DNA of 64,000 nt, taken from Bugulina stolonifera (lineage: Eukaryota > Bryozoa > Gymnolaemata > Cheilostomatida > Bugulidae). Position 1 is the stretch's first letter. The number at the start of each line of letters is the position of its first letter. The stretch is from NCBI GenBank assembly GCA_935421135.1, contig OW285189.1, positions 24,554,298 through 24,618,297 of the forward strand. The letters are read 5' to 3'. Below are positions 1-12,291 of the stretch, piece by piece. The notes beneath the pieces were generated by a model. The model worked only from the letters and a program-made list of their open reading frames with translations, had not been told where the DNA came from and ran no database searches. The translations under genes were made by a program, and so were the position numbers.

Positions 1-532
1 CCTGACCAGCTTCAGCTTTCCCCTGTACCTCTGTATCTTAGGCTTATGCTTTCTATTACATACAGGCACCGTTCCAGATAGAGAAAAGAAAATGGAAAAA
101 GTTCATTTCTCTTAGTCATCCCTTCATGTACTGTTTGGATTTTACTAATTTTACTCATTTTACTTTTTTCTTCCAGCATAGCCTGCAGTCATGTAGGCGC
201 TATAGAAATTTTTGATATCTTACAATATTTTTATTGCCTAATACTCTGGTCTCTCTTAGCTTGTTAATTAATTAAAAGGCTTACAATTAGTAGCTAGTAT
301 ATACAGGGATGATAATGTTTGGTCAGTGTGCCACGTTTGCCTCAGGAGTTGGTTTGGAGAACATCATAGTTATTCCAATTTTATGATAGTAGTTGTATCC
401 TAGTTGACTGTTATCTAATCTCCGCCTCATGAGTAAAGACATGTGTCGTCTTCTGTCACATATCTCATGCTTCTACCATATCTTCACAGTATATAGGCTT
501 TCTTGTTGATTGAGAGAAAGCAGTTTACTAGT
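1..532. other. 5' flank, no gene seen
   Basis: No open reading frame or RNA gene can be supported here. The stretch holds AT-rich sequence directly upstream of the first WSC gene, so its promoter and 5' UTR probably lie here, but I could not pick a convincing core promoter. Confidence 0.4.
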
Positions 533-3500
533 ATGTACCTGTTGTCAGTGATTTTCGTAGTTGTTGTGGTCGGGCTTTTCCAAGGTACGTATCGTATAGT
601 TTGTTCGAAATCTCATTATTGGTTGCCAACAAGTTACTCACATTTTATGTTGATATCAAACTTGTCACCATCACATACATGCATGATTATGCTTGTGAGC
701 TTCCATAGAGACCAGAGGTCTGGCTTTTTCTGGTTGCTTTACACTGGCCCCTGATCTAAGAGTTCCCACAAATGTGGAGATATTGGGATGGAGTGATAAA
801 TGGGAGTCATCTGCTATTAGTGTACGGTTTTGTGTGAATCACTGTGTTGACAAGAGAAAGAAGTATGCAGGAATTGTTACGGTATGTTTTGTACCTATAT
901 ATATATATACAATGTAGATGGATGCTATAACTTAGGAATAGAAGACTCCAAATTTTCACTGAGATCATCATTTTGCACTTTTATGCAGTAAATATACACA
1001 TTAGCAGTTTGTTTGACATTACTTAATGGGGCTACTAGTAATTGGATATTGGAGCTTGCATGCTTTGAGGATACCATCTTTTAGATGCAGTTGCAGATTT
1101 TAATTTGCAGAAAAAATTCTAAAGGATTTCCATTTGAAACATTAGCGCTCTTTGGCCATTCCATGCAGTAATTATAGTAATATTGTAATTACTAGTACAT
1201 AGTTTTGAAGTTGATGCAAATAGTGCTATAGCCCGACAGATTGATTGACCAATAAATGTGGTGTTACTTTCAGGGTAAGCCAGGCACTAAGCCATCTTGT
1301 GTCTGTGGTAGTGAGCGAGCATTCACCCAGCTAGGGGTAGCTGATCACAGCCTCTCTGAGGCCCCGTGTACACACAGTGTCTGGTCTATGAAAGTCTATG
1401 TTGCTTACGGTAAGATAATTTTCTTCTTGGTTGTATTCTGAATTGAGTATTACTTTGCTGATCATATTTCTACCATCTACCTCAGAACCTCAGAGCTGGT
1501 GGCAGACTTTCACTTTAGGTAAGACATGGCATTTTTCGTTCAATTGTGTGCAAAAGTAACTTTAAGTAGAAACACATAAGACCTTCTGGCTTGTAGTAGA
1601 TATTTATTGTGGTTTATACACTGCCAGAAGATGCAGTATACAAGTAGCTGTGATACTTTATTCAGGGGATGTCAGTCCACAACGTGTTGGTTGCTACAAG
1701 GAGGTGGATGATCCAAAGAATCTAGCGTCACCATCTCACACATGGTTTGATACGTGGATGATGTCTCCAAATTTTTGTATCAAGTATTGTGATGCTAATG
1801 GAGCATCGTTTGCAAATCTAAAGGTGAGATATCAATTGTATACTGTGTACATATATATGTGTATATTACTTATATAGTGTGGTGTGCGTGTGTATGTACT
1901 GTACTTGTATGTATATGTATGTATACAATGTAGTTACATGTACTGTATGTATGGAATGTATTTGTGTGTAAATACAATATTTTTTACGTACATGTACATT
2001 CAATGTATTTACTAATATACAAATGCAATATCTGTGCATGTACATATAATATATTTACATGTCCCTACAACATTGATATACATTTACATATTATATGTAC
2101 ATGTATGTCAGAGTTGAATTTGTGGGTGTAATAACTGTATTTCACTATCTCAAGTCAGAGTACTTATATTTGTATACATTCCACCTGTTCACTCAAGAAT
2201 ATCTGTTATGAAATAAGGATATAATCATGTTGTCCAATAGAAAGGGCATACTTGCTCCTGTGGTAGTAGCTTTGCTAAACATGGGAAAGTAGACGACTCC
2301 CTCTGTAATAAACCATGTGCTGGTAGCCTGGGAGAGAAATGTGGTGGAGATCTAGCCAACTCAGTCTACAGTACTACATGTAAGTAACTCAGTCTACAGT
2401 ACTACATGTAAGTAACTCAGTCTACAGTACTAGATGTAAGTAACTCAGTCTACAGTGCTACATGTAAGTAACTCAGTCTACAGTACTACATGTAAGTAAC
2501 TCAGTCTACAGTACTACATGTAAGTAACTCAGTCTACAGTACTACATGTAAGTGACTCAGTCTACAGTACTACATGTAAGTAACTCAGTCTACAGTGTGA
2601 TTGTATCATGTACTGTTCTGTGCTATGTATAGTGTAGAATGTCTAGATATCATTGTAGCTTTAGATGAGCTTCTAAGACCAGGCAGTAGCTTTAGACCTC
2701 ATGGGTTTGAAGGTCACCAAGCGGTCAAGGTCCCCAAGACACAGACGCTCATCAAGAATCTCTTTGATCTCCAACAGGCTATTGACAACCAAGTACCAAA
2801 CAAGGATGTTCAAAATGTTGGGAATGTCCTTTTCAATGGCCAGGGGCTGCTACAGTCTGTTATAGGTGAGTCAGTCAGTCGTTAATATCTCACCAGCCTC
2901 GTTTTGGTATATTGGAGGCAATAGGGCGTGTCTTTGATACTTTTGTGACTGACCTTGTTGTAGCTTTCTGAAACATTTCATGTATGTAGTTTAATTGAAA
3001 CCCTCTGCCTATAATTCATATGCGACCAAAAGTATAGTCACTAATTCCATATTAAATACATGTATATCTTCTTGGCATTTAACTTTTTCACATAAAGTAC
3101 ATAATATTATGCATTTGATACTCCAAATTTACATTTATATGTTAGAAGTACATAATATATTCAAAGACATGTCCCATTTTGTGTGTATATTTTCAATCCT
3201 GATCTTACATCATATAAACTCGAGACTTGTACTATTATATGACATATATTGTTAGGCTTGTAGTATCATACGGTATATATTATGATACTTGTACTATAAT
3301 ATGGTATATATTATGATACTTGTACTATAATATGGTATATATTATGATACTTGTACTATAATACGGTATATATTATGACAGTTGTACTATAATACGGTAT
3401 ATATTATGACACTTGTACTATAATATGGTATATATTATGATACTTGTACTATAATATGGTATATATTATGATACTTGTACTATAATATGGTATATATTAT

Positions 3501-6500
3501 GATACTTGTACTATAATATGGTATATATTATGATACTTGTACTATAATATGGTATATATTATGATATTTGTACTATAATACGGTATATATTATGACACTT
3601 GTACTATAATATGGTATATATTATGATACTTGTACTATAATATGGTATATATTATGATACTTGTACTATAATATGGTATATATTATGATACTTGTACTAT
3701 AATATGGTATATATTATGATAGTTGTACTATAATACGGTATATATTATGACACTTGTACTATAATATGGTATATATTATGATACTTGTACTATAATATGG
3801 TATATATTATGATACTTGTACTATAATATGGTATATATTATGACACTTGTACTATAATATGGTATATATTATGATACTTGTACTATAATATGGTATATAT
3901 TATGATACTTGTACTATAATATGGTATATATTATGATACTTGTACTATAATATGGTATATATTATGATACTTGTACTATGATATGGTATATATTATGATA
4001 CCTGTACTATGATATGGTATATATTATGATACTTGTACTATAATATGGTATATATTATGATCCTTGTACTATAATATAGTATATATTATGATACTTGTAC
4101 TATAATATGGTATATATTATGATACTTGTACTATAATATGGTATATATTATGATACTTGTACTATAATATGGTATATATTATGATACTTGTACTATAATA
4201 TGGTATATATTATGATACTTGTACTATGATATGGTATATATTATGATACTTGTACTATAATATGGTATATATTATGATACTTGTACTATAATATGGTATA
4301 TATTATAAAGATTTGAAGCCGTCACTGGAGAATATGGGTAAATCTCAGGGATTTGGTCTCTCTAACTCAGCGGACACTAGACGTTGGCTCGCATTTGATT
4401 TTCCTGCAGAACTTCAAAGTTTTGCAGATGTGATCAAAAGAGCGCATTCATTCATTGATGTGGTAAGTTATAAAGTAGTACTAGAGGCATTTTTAATTTT
4501 TATTCCTTATATTTCGATACTAGTCCTTAGTATCACCATCAGGTGCTGAACATCAGGTGGCTGTGTATTTGATTTCCTCTGATGATGATTACTAGAACTA
4601 CTGTTTACATTGACCATCGCCTTGTATCTGCGTACTCTTCATGCATTGGTCCATGTTATGGCTTTAGAATGTGAAGAGGGTTTTGGATGAGGTAAGCAGT
4701 TATTCTAGACAGTCTGCATCATTGAAGCCTGCAATAAGTGAAACATTGAACAAGTTGATGTCTTATGTAAACAATGGTTTGAAGATTACCGACGTTGAGC
4801 AGTCTGTCAAAGTAGGTAAGTGTAAGGTGAGCTGTGTACCATAAGAATGGCCCCATATGCTGAATGCTGAGTGAATTATAACTGTATATCGACGTATATG
4901 TGTTTTGATTTGTGATTAAGTAGAGCCCTATTTATTACAAGACTACCGGGTATATTGATTTAAATTATATTATTATTCAAATATTATATATTTATTAAAC
5001 TGCTTACAGTAACACGGTACATAGTTATATCAATAAACTTCTTACACCCGTTTCAGCTCAGCTAATGGTTTCTGCTAGTGGAGGTTGTTTGCCCTTGTTG
5101 AGATCAAAGCAGGCCGAGATGGTGGATAATCTGGAGAGAGTATCACACGCTCTAGTTGACGGACCTCAGGGAACCAAGAAATATATCCAGTATTTGAAGG
5201 ACCCGTTTGCAGGCTCAGCTATCACTGTTAGTGCTGCACCTAATATAGACACCAACAAGTGGAAAGGTATGTGATGTTTCTGGTATGTCTACAGATCAGT
5301 AGGTGGGTAGTTTGTAGACAGTTGTACTTCACTAAGATCAAGAGGGTAGGGCTGGTATATCTCATCCTAATTCTTTGGCTAGATTTGCCTCTGTAGCTAG
5401 CCGCCATGCTCTGCATTTGCCAAATATTCCAGGTAAACACAATGATAGTCACTATTCAGCGCCAGTTTCTTGTAGCCAACTAACGCCCTGTTACCACTAA
5501 CACCTTTTAAAGGTGGACTGCACTGAAATTTTGATGCTATGAGTTGAATACACCATTAGAAAGCCTAGTAGCAGCTAAACCAGTTAGCACAATACCAGCT
5601 GGGCTATAATGATGTCATCATGGTACCCAGCTCTGCTAAAACTAGTGAAACACATCATTGCAGGGAGTGAATGCCAGACCACGCATTGTATTATTATAAA
5701 TCGAAAATTTTAATTGAGATTCTCTCCTTGTTGTACTAGGAATATCACAAAACGAAAAAATGGGTATGTAGAACAAATGCTAGTTAATATTCCTAGACAA
5801 TAAAAAGTACAATTTGTTGCAAAAAATTATCAAATGACTTTTGAGTTCGCAATTTGATTAGTCAATACAGGCTACTTGTTTATCTCATGAATAACAAGCC
5901 AATGCACTAGACTGGTGTGTTGAACCTGTAGTATGTAGTGCTATAATTACTAATATCTGTTTTATTGAATGAACACTGTATTTCTACTAAAGCAGTCGTG
6001 ACAACTAAATATTTTAGCTATATAGTGTGTCAGAGTATCAAAGAAGAAGTTTTGAGAATTGACATAAAACTAGGTGGAGATAACTCCTAAAGCTGACATC
6101 ACTATGGTTAATTTAGAAATTTTGGGGTTACTTTTTTGCAGTTTAGCATCTATTAGCTACTACTAAAACAGTTTAGACATGTTTGTATAGGTATCAAGTA
6201 ATACTAACATAGTTAATTTGGTGACAAACATTCTGAAATTTTCAGTACAGTCCACGTTTAAGGTTGCTGAGCTAGTGTAGTGGTAGCATGTTCTGTTCAC
6301 TGTGCTAGGCCATTAGGTGCCGTAGAGGCCTTGGGTTCAAACCCCAGTCAGGGACAGGTATTTTCATGGATTTGAAAGAAGCCTCTGACTGCTCAAAAAA
6401 ATACATCATAACACCTGTTTGTTTTGATGGTTTGCAGCTAGCTTGAAGGAGATTGAAGATCAGTGGTTCCAGTTTCTGTCAGCTAATGGAATAAAGTTTG

Positions 6501-7659
6501 GAGGTTTAGTCCTGGCTCCATATGAAGTGTGTGACGGGGCAGCACCTAGCCTACCTGCTGGACAACCCTGTGTAAGTTATACGTTGAACCACGTTAGAGA
6601 TGGTATACTCCTGTTACATTCACATGCACATTGTTTGTACAGCACTCTACTCTACAACTCAGCATCCTCCAACATCAGCAGCCATCTTTAATTTGAATTA
6701 ATGAAAAAGAACTTGGGTCAAGTCATGATGGGGTTCTTTTGCCTAAGGGAAGACAATTCTATTGTTGATCAGTAGGCTAAATTTCACAGTTATGAGATTA
6801 ATAGAAGAAACATCGGACTGAAAGTCTCATAAATGCTTGGCTGGCCCTCTGGTTTTGGATTTCTTATCAACATTCATCTTTTTATGTATGTTGACTAATA
6901 CCATGCATACACAGTCTTACCTGCTTACAGAACACTACTAATGTTGATTTCATTGACCTTGTGAAGAGACCCGGCCCTAACGCTGCAAAGGACGCCATGA
7001 AGAAGTTCATTGATGAAGCTAAACCAGCCTTTGATGCATTCAACTGGAGTGTGTGTAAGTATTCTACTCTGTTACACATTGCAGTGTAGACTGTTTGCAC
7101 ACATACCATGTATACTATACATGGTATGTGTATACTATGCATGGTATAGTGTCTACAGCTCTTTGTTTGAAATTAGAGTTGTTCCCTCTCTCTCTCCTCT
7201 CCAATGACTATTTATCTCTTTCAATATCATCCAAAGCGGCTAAAACACTGCAAGTTGATATCTAAATTAATATGCTACATTTTTATAATAACTGGTTGTT
7301 GCCCAAACGATAGCTTCCAGTTTTGTTTGATTAGATATCAGAGAAAAAGTATATTATATATCTATATATTTTACTGTTATAATGTCATTAGGTAGCGTTA
7401 TAATAATATGTCATCCAGTGCCTACGTGGTTGTAGTTGATCAGAAGCTGGAGGCAATACTTAGAGACTTCCTGTCTATCAGACAGCACTTGGACAGGGCT
7501 GGCATCTCATCTCCTAGCAACATCAGGAACCTTCAGGCACCAGTTGCTGACTTCAAGTTCACTAGACCATGTGTTAATCAGTTATCTGATCTACTACATA
7601 GGGTGTGCTTTACCACCACCCGACCTGATGACAACAAAGTGTCTAAAATCACATGCTAA
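533..7659 (+). CDS. Secreted two-WSC-domain protein, paralogue 1 (12 exons)
   Basis: Exons: 533-584, 709-881, 1274-1409, 1666-1823, 2241-2379, 2659-2865, 4311-4462, 4668-4815, 5057-5266, 6438-6571, 6931-7054, 7436-7659 (stop TAA). All junctions are GT/AG, the phase is kept throughout, and the product is 618 aa. Exon 1 encodes a hydrophobic signal peptide (MYLLSVIFVVVVVGLFQ). Residues about 25-120 form a first WSC-type domain (GCF start, YAGI, CVCG, KVYVAY end). Residues about 123-219 form a second, clearer one (VGCYKE, FANL, CSCGSS, CGG). WSC domains are cysteine-rich modules that usually bind carbohydrate at the cell surface or in the matrix. Residues 220-618 are cysteine-poor and helix-rich, end in DDNKVSKITC, and match no family I know. 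No membrane anchor is visible, so secretion is inferred. A poly(A) signal AATAAA sits at 7711-7716. The gene is a tandem paralogue of the gene at 15929-21082. The exon 6 acceptor was chosen at 2658/2659 because only it keeps phase. Confidence 0.85.
2358..2598 (+). repeat. 28-bp tandem array made of a 5' splice site
   Basis: Eight tandem units of 28 bp, each ending in ACATGTAAGT, plus a partial ninth. The first unit is the last 22 bases of WSC-1 exon 5 plus its GTAAGT donor, so the array duplicates a functional exon end and splice donor. Units differ by only one or two bases. Using any later donor in place of the first brings an in-frame TAA into the message. Confidence 0.9.
3253..4305 (+). 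repeat. 31-bp minisatellite abutting an exon
   Basis: About 34 head-to-tail units of 31 bp (core ACTTGTACTATAATATGG followed by a TATATTATGAT stretch) with few substitutions. The last unit mutates to TATTATAAAG, and this is the splice acceptor of WSC-1 exon 7 at 4311. The array fills most of intron 6. The paralogous intron in the second gene lacks it. Confidence 0.95.
5511..6257. mobile_element. 747-bp TTAA-flanked DNA transposon (non-autonomous)
   Basis: The left end AGGTGGACTGCACTGAAA and the reverse complement of the right end ACGTGGACTGTACTGAAA are near-perfect terminal inverted repeats. Each end is bordered by TTAA (5507-5510 and 6258-6261). TTAA duplications are typical of piggyBac and Kolobok; termini starting with AG favour Kolobok. 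There is no coding capacity, so it would have been moved in trans. It lies in intron 9 of the first WSC gene. Because the right-hand TTAA touches a SINE, one TTAA could be coincidental. Confidence 0.65.
6263..6415 (+). mobile_element. tRNA-derived SINE copy 1
   Basis: Starts with a tRNA-like head: an A-box-like TAGTGTAGTGGT and a B box GGTTCAAACCCC about 45 bp on. The tail contains TATTTTCATGG and a CTCAAAA motif shared with copies at 13041 and 45853. It lies in intron 9 of the first WSC gene, directly after the TTAA element. Confidence 0.7.
7100..7130. repeat. Perfect 14-bp palindrome with 3-bp loop
   Basis: CACATACCATGTAT is followed by ACT and then its exact reverse complement. It lies in the last intron of the first WSC gene. 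It could form a hairpin in DNA or pre-mRNA; function unknown. Confidence 0.8.
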
Positions 7660-8130
7660 AAATTTGATATTACTGTGAACATCAATACTCTGTATTTATG
7701 TAATAGGTGTAATAAATATTTGTATATGAAACCATACTGTTATGTTACAGAAAAGCAAATGTAAAACCCCAAATTAGTCAACTCTTAAACACATTTCAAA
7801 ACAGTGTCTAGTATACATTTACCTTCTTTATAAGCACTGAACAGACTTTTTAATATTTGGATAATGGTCCTGTGGGTGTATTATGGTATATGACAAGAAA
7901 AAAATAGCACATACATGTAGTTTTTTAATCTAGCAGAACACTCTTGATTTTGGAGGAAAACCGTCTTCTTTGCACATTTTAAAACACAGGCTACCCAGAA
8001 TAATACATGTTTGTGAACTGGCATATTTGCAAATTTTTATATCTGCATTTGCCAATAACATAAATAAATGTCTATGATATTGTTACAGTAAAACACTTAA
8101 TCTCTTGTACTTGTATTCTTGAATTCTTAC
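7660..8130. other. 3' UTR of WSC gene 1 and intergenic DNA
   Basis: Contains the poly(A) signal of the WSC gene (AATAAA at 7711) and AT-rich DNA. I searched its minus strand for a second exon of the 8131-8407 gene and found none. Confidence 0.5.
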
Positions 8131-8407
8131 CATGAGCAAAGGTGTGCGTAAGTAAAGGGTTGTTTAGCCACGGAAGTCTATTCATAACAACTGGATAAGC
8201 AGAATAGATTTGCTCAGGAGTTGATAGTTGCTGCCAGATGATTCCTGGTTTAGTAAGAGCTGACATTTCCTCCATGGATGATGCGGTTTCTTCGTCGCGC
8301 AGGTTCTCCTCAGCACCACCGTTTTCAGCAGCAAGTATGCGAGATATTGAGAAAGGCTGACTAGAAGTAACCTGGCATGTCTCTCTCTGCTCTTCTGATG
8401 ACGACAT
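8131..8407 (-). CDS. Orphan first exon with eh1-like motif (possible homeobox-gene N-terminus)
   Basis: Reads from ATG at 8407 for 92 codons to a strong donor (CATG|GTAAGA) at 8131/8130, phase 1. The peptide begins MSSSEEQRETC and contains PFSISRILAAE at about residues 19-29. This resembles the eh1/TN repression motif near the N-terminus of NK-class and related homeodomain proteins, which recruits Groucho. It ends RLPWLNNPLLTHTFAHG. No homeodomain exon is visible downstream on the minus strand, where the first WSC gene occupies the DNA. The partner exon may lie beyond the window edge, or the gene may be broken. The homeobox link is inference from one motif; acidic composition and codon pattern suggest real coding sequence. 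Confidence 0.5.
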
Positions 8408-9514
8408 AGCAGTTGCTGCTACAAGGAGCTAATGACTGAAAGTGAAATTCAATATTTGCCTTGGCGCTGTCATTAAGCTTTAGCAACGCCCATACACATT
8501 TTTAAAGCTGTCAACTGCTGAGATTATATGTGTTATTAAACACCTTTATTACTTACTATGCAACGCTTTACTTCACCAATCACAAGAATAATAATAATAA
8601 TGATACAATTCTAAACACATGCATGCACATTGCCCATTGGTGTGTTCCTCTTCTATAGGGTGCCAATTAGCAGGTAGAGTAGGGAAGTGCAAGCTGTGCA
8701 GTGCCATCGTTGCTTACTAATTGCCTCTTCCAGTTGTCATTATGTAGCTGATGACAGCAATATTGTAGTCAATTAAGTTGAACACTGAGTAATTAATTGT
8801 GAGGTAACCACATCACAATATTCCTGCCATTTCAGGTGAATAATACTACAAGTTGTATCACCTTCAGCCTTAGTTTGGAAGACACAGCAGTTTTTCCTCA
8901 TAACTTGCAATTGAGATAATTTAATCAGCCTTGAAGTGTCACTTTTCTTGGGGGTAAAATTCATATTCTTTCCGTTTAGTCATCAAGTTTGTGCTCTGTG
9001 ACTGGTGTCACACATACCATTGAGACTAAGAAGCAATTCTATGCCTCACCAACTGTCTAAAGATTGTGTGTATTTAATGTAGTTTTATCTGTGAAGTTTC
9101 TCCTATTCATTGAGAAACCAGCATACCCTACTTACTATGTACTGTGACAACTGCTGAAAATTATGAATGAGGACGTGTTCTAGTGTATTATTATTATTAT
9201 TATTTATTTTCCCCTCATGATGATCTCGGACTAGTGCCGAAATATAAGGAATAAAGTCCACACAGTACACATAGTTACACACATATGCCTGTGTGTGAGT
9301 ACATCACAAACCTAGAACACCCACTATTCCACACTCCCAGGGCTGCTGTTAGGAATTGAGGTAATGAAGATATCTATTTTATATTATCATTGTAGCCCCA
9401 TATCTTTGCTTGCCATGTGTTAGTTCCCTGAACATGTTGGATAAAACCCCCTGAGTGGAGGAACTTATAATTCCATCAATTAGACTCTAGCTACGGACCT
9501 GCTGCTGCTTCAAC
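8408..9514. other. Intergenic, no gene seen
   Basis: Lies between the divergent eh1-like exon (-) and the EMI gene (+), so it may hold both promoters. It contains a short ATT microsatellite near 9188. I see no supported coding or RNA gene. Confidence 0.4.
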
Positions 9515-11059
9515 ATGAATTCTCTGGTGCTTGCCATCTTTGCTGGTGTCTGTGTGGCTTTTAGCCTGGGAGCTGGTGTAAGTACATGTATATTACATAA
9601 TATAGACATTATAATGGACATCCTCACGGGAAATAATATGTGTATATACATGTACACCGTACATTATATTACTGTAGGCCATAATTGCCAAAACGCAACT
9701 TTGCAAAATTGATGCGAACATATTTTGATGTTTGCCGTGGAATTCTCAAGAGATATACGGGTTTGGTTTCTGTGGCATTTCCCCATGGTCTTTATCACTT
9801 TGAAATTTATTAGGCAAAAATTATGGATTTGCAAAGTTTTAGCAATATTGATTTTAAAAGGTTTGACATGCTTCACCTATTTAATGAGGACACACTGCCA
9901 TAAGTCAAATATACAACAATGTAGTAACTGTTGTAGATCCTTAATGTTACCATTTACCATATGTGTTGTGATCTCAATGAAAGAACTGCAGCAGATATAT
10001 TTGGAAACAAATATCTATTTCTTAGATTCAACACGCAAACAGAGTATTTTAAAATATAGTATTTCAATGAATAAATTTGCTCCTTCTATTACATAGAACA
10101 ACATGTGTTGTGTTAATCAACCACCTCCAAGAATTGCTGTAGAGAAAGTATCTGTACAGACAAAGTACAGGTCAGCTACAGCTAGCTCTAGATACAGCAC
10201 TAAGTGTGGAACCTTTGGATGGCAGAGATGTACTAGATACAGGCACTATACTGTGTAGGTACTACACTGTGTAGGTAGTGTAGGCCTACAGTAGGTACTA
10301 TACTGTGTAGGTACTACACTGTGTAGGTAGTCAACAGTATAGTATGTACATGTGCACCTATGCACATATACATTAACATGTAGATGACTGACAAATGATA
10401 AATCGTTGCCGATGTGTACACAGTACTATACACTGTACATGTATGCAACATAAATAGTCTACATATACATGTGGTATTGCAATGCTTCTTGGTCCAATAT
10501 TAATTTCCATATCATCTACTGCAGCTTGGAACAAGAAAAAATCATAACTATTATCTGAATAATTTTTAAGATTGCAGCTAAAACTATATATTTTGTACTT
10601 CTACAGCAAAGACTAGGCGACTGGAAAACTATTTTTATGCTTTAGACAACAGTCATACAAGTTTGATGTATACGCACGAAAATCCTACCCTCAGCCATGC
10701 CTCAAGTATGCCTGCTGCCACGGCTTCACCATGTTGAAGGATGTATGCAATGGTAAGTACAGCACTATGTTTTGTCAATCTCTGGATAAACCTGCCATAT
10801 TGTGTCAAAGTCATTGCTGTATTGTAACTAGTATTTAGTGATTTTAAGTTATGTAAATTTCTATCCTATCAGTTCCTAACGTGCTCTGGTTGTGTTTGGT
10901 GCAGAAGCAGAGGAATTTGAGAGCCTTTGTTCTTTGCCAAAACTAAAGCAGGAGAGCTTGATGCCTTCTTTAGATTTTACCCTTACCTCAGACTCCAGCT
11001 ACAAACAACTCGCAGTTAGGCGCAACTTTGTAGAATTTGCAAATTTTCAGTCCATATAA
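9515..11059 (+). CDS. Small secreted EMI-domain protein (4 exons)
   Basis: Exons: 9515-9577, 10097-10254, 10646-10752, 10905-11059 (stop TAA); 160 aa with consistent phases 0, 2, 1. Exon 1 is a signal peptide (MNSLVLAIFAGVCVAFSLGAG). Exons 2 and 3 encode an EMI-like domain at about residues 24-109: a CC pair near the start, CGTFGWQRCTRYRHYT in the middle, and ACCHGF followed by DVC at the end. This is the usual EMI order of W-x-x-C-x-x-Y-R and a terminal CC-x-G-[FWY]. EMI domains occur in extracellular matrix proteins such as emilins and multimerins. EMI proteins usually carry EGF repeats or coiled coils, but here only a short tail of about 50 residues follows. The last exon is the least certain part; the true 3' end could be different. 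Confidence 0.72.
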
Positions 11060-11287
11060 CTTCAACCTGTAGAAATCTTCAGTTCTACAGTTTAAAGTGT
11101 GAAACCTGTAGAATCCGAACTTTAGAATTCTTCGGTTCAACAGTTAGACTACATGTAACTAGTGCAAGTTCTCTCCAATTATAGTTTGTTTTAGATATAT
11201 TATAGAGTAAATAAGCCCATCAAGGAATAATGACCTCTTTCAAGTGTTGGTGAAATAATGTGAAAAGACATCAGCAGCATGGAACAT

Positions 11288-11334
11288 ACATATTGCATAA
11301 ACAAACAAACAAACAAACAAACAAACAAACAAAC
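11288..11334 (+). repeat. (AAAC)n microsatellite
   Basis: About eleven head-to-tail AAAC/ACAA units, with a second short run near 11394-11405. Confidence 0.9.
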
Positions 11335-11439
11335 AGTAAACCTACATAATTATATACTTTCAATTTATTGAGTTATCTAATCCATTCTGACCACAAACAA
11401 ACAAACATATACAAGTACAGCTGCTATATGTCACAAGGC

Positions 11440-12010
11440 TTTTCTTCAGTTCATCTTCAGTTCTGCAGGTAGTTTTCAAACAGACTTTCTTCACTTCTAC
11501 AGGTGTATTCCACCTGTAGCTATATGTTATAAGGCATTTCTTCAGTTCTTCAGTTCTACGGGTAGTTTTTAAATAGACTTTCTTCAGTTCTACGGGTGAA
11601 TCACACCTGTAGCTATATGTTATAATGCGTTTCTTCAGTTCTTCAGTTCTTCAGTTCTACGGGTAGTTTTTAAATAGTCTTTCTTCAGTTCTACGGGTGA
11701 ATCACACCTGTAGCTATATGTTATAAGGCGTTTCTTCAGTTCTTCAGTTCCATGGGTAGATTTCAAACAGATCCTTTCTTTACTTCTACAGGTGTATTCC
11801 ACCTGTAGCTATATGTTATAAGGCGTTTCTTCAGTTCTTCAGTTCTACCAGTAGTTTTTAAATAGACCTTCTTCAGTTCTACGGGTGAATCACACCTGTA
11901 GCTATATGTTATAATGCATTTCTTCAGTTCTTCAGTTCTACGGGTAGTTTTTAAATAGACCTTCTTCAGTTCTACGGGTGAATCACACCTGTAGCTATAT
12001 GTTATATAGG
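11440..12010 (+). repeat. Minisatellite with ~87-102 bp units
   Basis: Six copies of a unit containing CACCTGTAGCTATATGTTAT spaced 87-102 bp apart, with internal TTCAGTTCT sub-repeats that vary in number. Open frames across it are repeat artefacts. Confidence 0.9.
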
Positions 12011-12079
12011 TTGTATATTTTGAACATGTAGATGGGAGTTTATATAGAGAGAAATTCTGAAAAGTACAAAGTTGCGCCT

Positions 12080-12291
12080 GGGAACAACGCCCCACATCAG
12101 AAGCAGATGGTTCAACACCAGAAGCTATTCATACAGAACGTGGTGAACCCAGTAATCCAGTCAAACTTCCAGACGCTGTACAGCAGCATAAATCTCATAC
12201 TCCAGTCAAGGCTCCAAATATTGTACAGCAAAATAAATCACGAAGAGCTAGACGTTTACCTAACAGATTCAGAGACTATGTTACGTACTGA
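12080..12291 (+). pseudogene. LTR-retrotransposon pol C-terminal tail (relic)
   Basis: A frame ending at TGA 12289-12291 reads a proline- and charge-rich tail that finishes RRARRLPNRFRDYVTY. This arginine-rich RxxRxxxPxRFxDYV ending is typical of the last residues of Ty3/gypsy-type integrase/pol proteins. Only the tail is present. A purine run (AAGGAGGAGAGAGAT, about 12389-12403) follows about 100 bp later and resembles the polypurine tract before a 3' LTR. The sequence after it may be LTR, later interrupted by the hAT element. Confidence 0.6.

Noticed and set aside
2627..2658. Acceptor at 2630 for WSC-1 exon 6 (and the matching 18097 site in WSC-2)
   Set aside because: It would put exon 6 out of phase with exon 5 in both genes; the acceptors at 2658 and 18118 restore phase in both.
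3253..4305. Regular ~31-bp repeats as a CRISPR array
   Set aside because: Units are head-to-tail with no unique spacers, and the DNA is eukaryotic; it is a minisatellite.
6263..6415. A real tRNA gene
   Set aside because: A- and B-box-like motifs are present but the cloverleaf is incomplete and a SINE tail follows; two similar copies exist.
11763..12095. 110-codon minus-strand frame with internal repeats
   Set aside because: Translation of the ~95-bp minisatellite; no start context or domain.
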